Of a stretch of DNA of 64,000 nucleotides, positions 57,797 to 64,000 are shown one piece after another; the first letter of the stretch is position 1, and the number at the start of each line of letters is the position of its first letter. The stretch is from Epiperipatus broadwayi (taxonomy: Eukaryota; Onychophora; Udeonychophora; Euonychophora; Peripatidae), in contig JAQFVV010000020.1 in assembly GCA_028023455.1 (NCBI GenBank), forward strand, positions 8,105,092 through 8,169,091, read 5' to 3'. The notes beneath the pieces were generated by a model that worked only from the letters and a program-made list of their open reading frames with translations, was not told where the DNA came from and made no database searches. The translations under genes and the position numbers were made by a program.

Positions 57797-57865
57797 AACC
57801 TACTCTGACACCTCTCTGAGGAGTGCCAAAGCACGAAACCATGGTAAGGGGTTTGGGGAGGGGTT
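57797..57865 (+). ncRNA. complete type I hammerhead ribozyme motif, single copy
   Basis: CUGAGGA at 57816-57822 fits CUGANGA. Stem II is a perfect GUGC/GCAC helix (57823-57834) with a CAAA loop. GAAA is at 57835-57838. Stem III is ACC/GGU around AU, and the GUA triplet ends at 57846, the predicted cleavage point. Stem I inner helix: ACCUCU (57810-57815) pairs with AGGGGU (57847-57852). Outer helix: AACCU and CUC (57797-57805, one bulged A) pair with GAGGGGUU (57858-57865). Between the two lies an internal loop (UGAC/UUGGG), where natural hammerheads form tertiary contacts with loop II. Every helix and invariant base is present. It is unrelated in sequence to H1 and H2 outside the core. Confidence 0.8.
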
Positions 57866-59394
57866 ACTGATGGAGATATTTTAAATGCTTTCTCTGGCTA
57901 AGCATTTAACACAAAGCTTGTTGAGGAATTGGTAATCCTCACTGTTTATAACTTAGAAGCTTAAGAGAATAGGGTAATGTGATCTATGACTCTTATTTTG
58001 ACTATTTATGATATATTTTAGAAAAATAATTCATCCGAAAAAGTGGTAGGATTCAAAAAAACTGTGCAGGGAAAACAGAGAGTATATTCTTGAAAGTTTT
58101 TTGTAGTTTGTTAAAAAACAAAATATTAAACAATAAAATTTAGTTATTTAGAAGAAGGTTGTTGAATTAAATAAAGTGGCAGAATATTTAGAAAAAATGC
58201 TTTAAAGAAACAAAAATAAGCAATAATAAAAAAGAAACTAATCATAATATGTTAAAATAATATAGAAAACATTTGATCAATTTATCCAAGATTTCATGTA
58301 TTGTAGTAAAAAAGGTATTCCTATTTGAAATTAAAAGATGCTATTTCATATTTATAATCGAAAATATTTAAATTCATTTTTTGATCTTATAAGAAACTTG
58401 TCTAATGTGTCATCCTCTTCATCACTAGCTCTATAGGATCTCCAAACTCAAATTTGATCAGATATATAGCAGATTCTATAACCAAATATCTATGACCTCC
58501 ATGAAATCTTATATATGAATTCAGATTATTTCACCTCTGTTGTTTGTAATTTAGGAATTGCAGCCACTGATGTTTTATTAGCTTTGACATTGTTGATAAA
58601 ATATTAAATATAGTGTTTCATTATTGTAATCTATACGACTATATATATTTTAATATAAATATTGTCATCTTTTTATGTACAATAGTAACTATTATAGATA
58701 GGTATTTACTTGCAAAAGCTACAACTGGTATCTTATACCAATATATATTTTCAAATACCTTACTTTCATATAATTTTTTTAATTGAATAGGTATCCATCT
58801 TCATACCTTATTAAGTATGTCTCTATTTTTTAAAAATCAAATTAATTTGAATTTAACTTGTTTAATATAAATTTTATTTTCTCTTCTTCAGATTTAGCAG
58901 TATCTCATACTGCTTGTAGTCTAAGCGGATGTAAATTTTCATCATCTTTTGCAAATGATTGTTATTTTTTCCCACCATTTTTTATACAAATATTATAGTA
59001 CTTATTATAACTATTGCTTACAATATTAGAAAACAAATTTATTTCATTATAATAACTGATTGTAAGAACCAATCAACTGATTCCAGTTAATTTTAATTTT
59101 CTATTTTTTAATTTTATGATTATATTTTTTTATATAAATATTTTAATATTTGTTGTAAATAATGCTTGTAATAAAAAAATCAAATTTGGAATAATAACTA
59201 TATGGAGCAGTATGATATACTATTTATAGCATTTACTATACTGTGTTGTAGCCATAGTGGGTTAAAATTCCAGTGCATTTACCTATTCTTATATTCTCAC
59301 TATTTTATTCATGGGCAGCCTGTAATTCCAGGCTTTGTTTTCAGCTATATATAATCAGTCTACTTAGAATAATATATGTATATACCTTACAAAT
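57866..59394. other. AT-rich noncoding stretch
   Basis: The first 100 bases after the ribozyme are less AT-rich; beyond that nothing is recognised. Confidence 0.45.
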
Positions 59395-59482
59395 ATAGGG
59401 GATTTGAACCCAGACTTTCAAGCCACTTCAACCATCCACACTATCTCATACTACTGATACATATGACCACACACATGCAGAA

Positions 59483-59557
59483 AAGATAAATAATCACCAA
59501 TATATGTATTTCGTGCTGAGCCAGCACTCATCAGTTGGTCCAGATGGATTATCATCT
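59483..59557 (-). ncRNA. hammerhead ribozyme motif (H1), best copy
   Basis: Minus strand: CUGAUGA, perfect six-pair stem II GUGCUG/CAGCAC with a GCU loop, GAAA, stem III AUA/UAU around CA, AUA cleavage triplet, then UUGG pairing with CCAA. The distal stem I helix AUAAUC/GAUUAU is kept beyond an internal loop enlarged by a few bases. All invariant positions are intact. Confidence 0.72.
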
Positions 59558-59562
59558 CCCAT

Positions 59563-59610
59563 AATTTCATGCTGAACCAGCACTCATCAGTTGGTCCAGA
59601 TTATCATCTC
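59563..59610 (-). ncRNA. truncated H1 ribozyme at palindrome centre
   Basis: Core and stem II are present (GUGCUG/CAGCAU) with GAAA, but stem III and the 3' strand of stem I are cut off at the junction (ttatggg). Confidence 0.5.
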
Positions 59611-59617
59611 CCATGGG

Positions 59618-59687
59618 AGATGATAATCTGGACCAACTGATGAGTGCTGGTTCAGCAAGAAATATGTATATTGGTGATTATTTTTCT
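59618..59687 (+). ncRNA. H1 hammerhead-like motif, plus-strand arm
   Basis: CUGAUGA, GUGCUG/CAGCA stem with a G-A closing mismatch, GAAA, AUA/UAU stem III, UUGG pairing with CCAA and GAUUAU with AUAAUC. Confidence 0.6.
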
Positions 59688-59810
59688 TTTCTGCATGTGT
59701 GTGGTCATGTGTATCAGTAGTATGAGAGAGTGTGGATGGCTGAAGTGGCTTGAAAGTCTGGATTTAAATCCCCTATATTTACAATTGGGCTTCAGGTATA
59801 AGAGTGCCTG

Positions 59811-60704
59811 GAATTTCAAATCTTATATATACCTTACCTGGACTTTTCCATTATTCATAGATTTTATTGCACTTCTTACTTCATGTAAAATCTTGGGCAA
59901 TTCAAAAGTTTTTCTTGTTTATTGTTATATGATTTTTTATAGAATTCTTCTAGGCATTTCACGATGTCATCTCTCATTTTATTAATAATTTCATCTTTTT
60001 TTATTGCGGAAATAAATTTCCTATTATTTTATATATACATATAGCAAAACGCCAGAGTTGGTGAATTCCTCACTTGAATCATTATATTCTTTAAACAAAT
60101 TTACAACGGAAATAGAAATTGATGAGAAGCTCCTCTTTCTTGATGTATTAATTTCAACAATATATATTAATTATTTGTTGTTTGCTGTTTTCAAAAAAGT
60201 TATACACAAATAGATATTTATAAAGCAGTCTTACATCATCTTTTGGGTCAAATCTCTTTAGTAATGAAATCCTTTTTTCTCAAAAGCATTTCATTTGTTA
60301 GATTCTCGTAAAAAGTACATTATATTCATAATGTTTTGATAAATATACATGGCACTGGAGTTATAACAAAGCTATAGTAACACATCAAAATAGTAATAGA
60401 TAAGATAATCTCATAAGAAAGAGTTTTACCTTTTCACAAAAAAGAAACTACCAACAAAATTGAGCATATTTTAAGTTGATATAACAATGAACTTCTACAT
60501 TCACTATCAATTAAGAGCTGGCATTTTATTTAAACCTAGCAATTTAATTTCTTTTGAAACCCAAGAGATCTATTAGATATTTTCTGGAGTTTTAAGGCAT
60601 TGTTTGAATAATTATCACATCATTGCTAGAAATTATGAGCATGTCTCCTTGTTTGAGACCTTGTCATAATATACATTTCACCAATACCAAAAATGCTGAC
60701 CTGG
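59811..60704. other. AT-rich noncoding stretch
   Basis: Plus-strand fragments near 60050-60190 (for example aacggaaatagaaattgatgag and ctcctctttcttgatgt, translating as EIEIDEKLLFLDV) look weakly protein-like and could be an old retroelement relic. Too short and broken to assign. Confidence 0.3.
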
Positions 60705-61500
60705 TTATCATCATCATCATCAACCATTATCAATCCACTGCAGGATTAGGGTCTCTCCAAGTTCAATCCATCTTTTCCTATCATTAGCTTGTCTTCTCCA
60801 CATCACCCCTGCACACTTTCTTATTTCATCCATCCATCTCACATGTGGTTTCTTTCTGGGTCTTTTACAATCTCTTGGAATCCAGTTTAAAATTTAAATT
60901 GTCCATCTGTTATTATCTCTTCTAACAATATGTCCAGCCCAACTCCACTTCAGTCTTTTAATTTTTTCAATGAGGTCAGTAACACCAGTTTGTTCTCTTA
61001 CCCCCATACATTGCGTTTTCGATCCCTTGTTACTCTCAACATGCATCTCTCTATACTTCTTTGAGTGGTCTGAAGTCTCTGTATTGCTCTTCTATTAAGT
61101 GTCCCAGTTTCAGATCCATAAGTAAGAACTGGCAAAACACATTTATTAAAAACCTTCCTTTTCAAACACATAGGCATATTTCCTTTTAGTATCAAGTTAT
61201 TTCTACCAAAAGCACTCCAACCAAGTTTAATTCTCTGATTAATTTTATCCATTATATTTCCATCTGTATTAATAATCTGACCAAGATATTTGTAACTGTT
61301 AACATCTTCTAATTCAACATAATCAATCTTTATTTTCATATTTTGAGAAAATCTATTAAACATTACTTTGGTCTTTTTAACATTTATCTTTAGTCCTACT
61401 TTCATCAGATAACTCCTGCAACATTTCCTGTAGCTCTAAAGCATTATTTGCAAAAACAACTACATCATCTGCAAAATCTAAATAATGACCTGGTATAACC
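60705..61500 (-). mobile_element. 5'-truncated RTE-type LINE fragment
   Basis: On the minus strand it begins in the reverse transcriptase active site (HYLDFADDVVVFANNALELQ), shifts frame near 61405, and continues open for 135 codons (60998-61405) with the NVKKTKVMFNR, YKYLGQII, GWSAFGRNN, LPVLTYGSET and RDRKRN blocks. After another shift it ends LIEKIKRLKWSWAGHIVRR, an in-frame stop, and RKKPHVRWMDEI. These are the thumb and C-terminal blocks typical of RTE-class elements. The 3' end is a TGATGATGATGAT repeat (about 60706-60722), the microsatellite tail common in RTE elements. Dead by frameshifts and truncation. Confidence 0.8.
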
Positions 61501-62458
61501 ATCAAAATATAGCAAAAAATATCACTAAAGTTTTTTTAAGATTGGAACACTTTATTAGTCATAATGAGCAAAAAAATCTGAATTCAAATTCACCTTAGTA
61601 TGATTTTTATATTGGATAAATTTTAGTATATATAAGCACTTTAACATGCTGGGTGTTAGTGCTAACAAAAACAATCAAAGTAAATTAATGCTGGCCTAGC
61701 GCTTTCGAGGTTTTGTCCCTCGACAAATATAATATTATCTTGATCATGTACCTGACAGATTTGATATTAGATTTTTAAACTTAATTTCATAAATTAAACT
61801 AAACAGTTTTCTTTTTCAGTGTTTTTGCAAATGTTGTTTTAGTGACTTTCTATACCCAGATGGTGGCAGCTTTGATCCAGCTGAAATATCAATACAACAT
61901 TTACATTAATAACTAATAAACTCATAAATAGACAAACCAAAATATATATATGTATCTACATACATATACAAAATTGATATTATACGCCGTATTATTTTAA
62001 AATAAAATATTAGGAAACCTTGACCAAAGATTTGAATTTCTACTAAAACAACCTCATCTGTTTGGTAGTAGTCCCTATTGCCTCCAATTTTGAAATTATG
62101 ACTAAATCTCATATTTATATAATATTTAATATGAAATGCAAATATATTTTAGTATATATAATTCGATCTGATAGTGTGAGTTATATTTATTTAAACATCA
62201 TTTAAGTCATAGCTTGCTATACAGTATTTTTCTACTCTACTTTTAATATTTAGTTTGTTAATTTATATAAGGTTTTATCATAATTACCAGATTAAGGACA
62301 TTTAAGGACTAATAGTATTTGATAAAGATCAGAAAGAAATTTAAATTGTGATTAGAGGTTTTTAATATTTTTTCAGTCTATACCTTTAAATAATATTAAT
62401 TTACAGCATTCTGTATAATTAATAATTTGTAAAGTGCATTCTCATTACTATGTAGGTA
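61501..62458. other. AT-rich noncoding stretch
   Basis: On the minus strand near 61695-61730, TCGAGGGACAAAACC followed by TCGAAAGCGC resembles the hairpin of SINE tails described at 8824. Nothing else recognised. Confidence 0.35.
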
Positions 62459-62818
62459 ATATATATTAAGGATATAACCTTAAGTCTATGTGCCTAAAAT
62501 GTGAAAAATCTAACCACAAGATTAAATTGTTTTAAAAGATTTCTAATTATAAGAACTTCATACTGATTCATTGTAAATCAAAAGATTTCGCATATGTCAG
62601 TTTGTATAGAAATTGTGGACTTAATCAGTGAAGTATTTAATAGCTTCATGCTCTCAAATCAAAATGATTTAGATTCACCTATATATTTAGAAATTAGGTT
62701 GAAGATAAGAGTGGCCACTCTTGTCTTTTAAAGTCAATCTTGTGTTTAGCTTTGTAGAAGTCCTTAGTGTCGCATTTTAGATGCATAGTCTTAAGGTTAT
62801 AGCCTTAATATATATTAG
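62459..62818. repeat. inverted-repeat element of about 360 bp
   Basis: Left end ggatataaccttaagtctat followed by gtgcctaaaatgtg; right end gcattttagatgcatagtct followed by taaggttatagcc. These pair with a few mismatches over about 45 bp. The loop has no coding content. Probably a small nonautonomous DNA element. Confidence 0.6.
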
Positions 62819-63376
62819 CATTCTGTATGTGGTTTAAGGCAATGGTAGAATGGCGGCCTTTAGATCTAAAGGCTTACTCATGGATTGCAATTATCTGTGC
62901 CATTTCTAATGCTCGAACTTATTATGAACTGAATAACAATTTTATTTTACTTACAGCATTTAACATCAGTTGTAATTATTTGCTTAATGACACTTTATTG
63001 TTATGTATATATAGTCAATCAATCTTATTTATTTTTAAATTTACATTTAAATATTAAGTACTTTTCAGTGCCAAAATTGAGACTAGTCTTCATTCATTTT
63101 TATGCATTTTGGATGAGTCAGAGACTCTGAACACCTGATTTCATGCTAGAATGACAGGATAATCTTTATGTTTATATACTATAAATATGATTTATTTATT
63201 TTCAAATTATTATTATATATACAATCAATCACATATGTGAATAGTGTTTAAATGGTTAATGGTGTTACATTTATTTAGCATTTATAATTGCCATTTCTTG
63301 TAAAAGAAACTATAATTGTCTCTGCCTTGTATATGCTGTTGTTTAATATTACATCATGACTAGTATATATATGTCA
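62819..63376. other. AT-rich noncoding stretch with possible tRNA-like relic
   Basis: At about 62838-62905 a segment (ggtagaatggcggccttt with the return strand aaaggc) resembles a degenerate tRNA-derived sequence, similar to the minus-strand segment near 29108. No gene. Confidence 0.25.
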
Positions 63377-63450
63377 AATACATTGACTGGGAAGCGAACC
63401 CGGGCTGGCTGATTGGAAGGCAGTTATGCTAACCACTAGGCCACCAACGC
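63377..63450 (-). mobile_element. tRNA-derived SINE head (S3 type)
   Basis: Minus strand: A box TGGCCTAGTGGTTAGC and B box GGGTTCGCTTCCC fit RNA polymerase III promoters. The acceptor strands (GCGTTGG and CAGTCAATG) do not pair, so it is not a functional tRNA gene. The sequence between the boxes differs from S1. Confidence 0.6.
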
Positions 63451-63763
63451 TGATCATGTATTACATATTCACTCTTAAAAAAATGAATTACATTGTATAA
63501 AACTATTTATATATGGAATTCTGGCCACTATTCTGACATGATAAACAAATATTTACACCCATTGCATAATTGTCATAGTCAGATTAATGGTTAATATTTA
63601 AATTTGTACTACCAAAGCACTACAAAATAGGTTTTTCAAGTATTTATATATATTGCAAATATTTTTTTTAGTAAGCAATGACTAAATGTCATTGTATTAG
63701 TTTAATTTTTATGAAATAGTAGTAGTTGCTTAGAATAATGAAAAAAATCTTTTTTTATTTTAG

Positions 63764-63825
63764 GTATTATATTTAAAGATGTCTCTTTTACTTACCCTTC
63801 AAGACCAGACAATCAAGTATTAAAG
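63764..63825 (+). CDS. internal exon of an ABCB-type ABC transporter
   Basis: 62 nt bounded by a T-rich tract with AG at 63762-63763 and a GTATGA donor at 63826. After two bases that complete a split codon it encodes 20 residues including FKDVSFTYPSRPDNQVLK. The V-F-YPSRP-VL pattern is the A-loop region at the start of ABCB nucleotide-binding domains, where the tyrosine stacks on ATP, upstream of Walker A. The exon starts in phase 1 and ends in phase 0. The Walker A exon should follow beyond the window. Whether the gene is a full P-glycoprotein, a TAP-like half-transporter or a mitochondrial ABCB8/10 type cannot be told from 20 residues. No other exon of it is recognised upstream. Confidence 0.88.
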
Positions 63826-64000
63826 GTATGACACTTGTTATGTTTATTATTGTTCAAAAAATAAAATGTCGATTTTAGAATGCATAAAAAATCAGATCAA
63901 AATGAACATGGAACTATAAACTTCAATAGCAGTTACAATTGCATGTTATTTCGAAGATTTGGAGATGTTTTAAGATTTTGATGCTGATGTTTATCATGGA
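63826..64000 (+). other. start of intron after the ABCB exon
   Basis: Begins with the GTATGA donor and continues AT-rich to the window edge with no second exon visible. Confidence 0.6.

Larger units (their letters stand above)
59395..59810. repeat. H1-family long palindrome with three ribozyme copies
   Basis: The left half is minus-strand H1 and the right half plus-strand H1, mirrored about CCATGG at 59611-59616. Next to the centre the arms are identical for about 45 bp apart from one base. The left half contains one complete ribozyme and a second partial one, and the right half one more. Both ends carry the B-box-like segment. Confidence 0.85.

Noticed and set aside
59644-59985. 113-codon plus frame near 59.7 kb
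   Set aside because: Begins inside the H1 ribozyme repeat and runs through its B-box-like end into AT-rich DNA; hydrophobic by base composition only.

Overview
The window is a strongly AT-rich stretch of a nuclear animal genome, probably an invertebrate. It contains tRNA-derived SINEs with A tails and target-site duplications (TSDs), non-LTR and LTR retrotransposons, hAT- and pogo-type DNA transposons, many foldback repeats, and one clear spliced exon. No bacterial-style operons, rRNAs or intact tRNA genes are visible. I cannot name the species from the sequence alone.

The only conventional host coding sequence I can support is a 62-nt internal exon at 63764-63825 (+). It encodes the start of an ABCB-type (P-glycoprotein/TAP/mitochondrial half-transporter) nucleotide-binding domain. 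Nothing upstream reads as another exon of that gene, so much of the window may be its intron, or intergenic DNA.

Mobile elements in order: pogo/Tigger-like element with TA duplication (3484-4689); nonautonomous LTR retrotransposon on the minus strand with 99.7% identical 889-bp LTRs and a tRNA-Lys-type primer site (9340-13434); degenerate RTE-like endonuclease (about 24780-25110); candidate solo LTR (27822-28421); hAT deletion derivative with 8-bp duplication and a BED-finger relic (30432-30925); a full-length, apparently intact two-ORF LINE bounded by an 11-bp duplication (41074-45848); pogo-like remnant (about 49117-49445); and a 5'-truncated RTE LINE (about 60705-61500). SINE-like tRNA-derived elements are scattered throughout.

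The most interesting layer is a set of repeats carrying hammerhead-ribozyme motifs (CUGANGA, stem II, GAAA, a very short stem III, NUH, and stem I strands that pair). Family H1 (about nine copies) carries a motif with an AUA cleavage triplet, followed by a tRNA-like B box. Family H2 (about eleven copies, some decayed) carries one with a GUC triplet. A third, single-copy motif at 57797-57865 is complete in every helix. Many H1 and H2 copies lie head-to-head, forming long palindromes. This resembles the minimal type I hammerheads known from Penelope-like elements and animal retrozymes, but no Penelope reverse transcriptase is present here, so these are probably nonautonomous. A looser hairpin motif (CTGAnGAA, stem, GAAAC) recurs in other SINE and inverted-repeat elements.

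Remaining long stretches are AT-rich noncoding DNA with homopolymer runs and microsatellites. They are listed so that the absence of genes is explicit.
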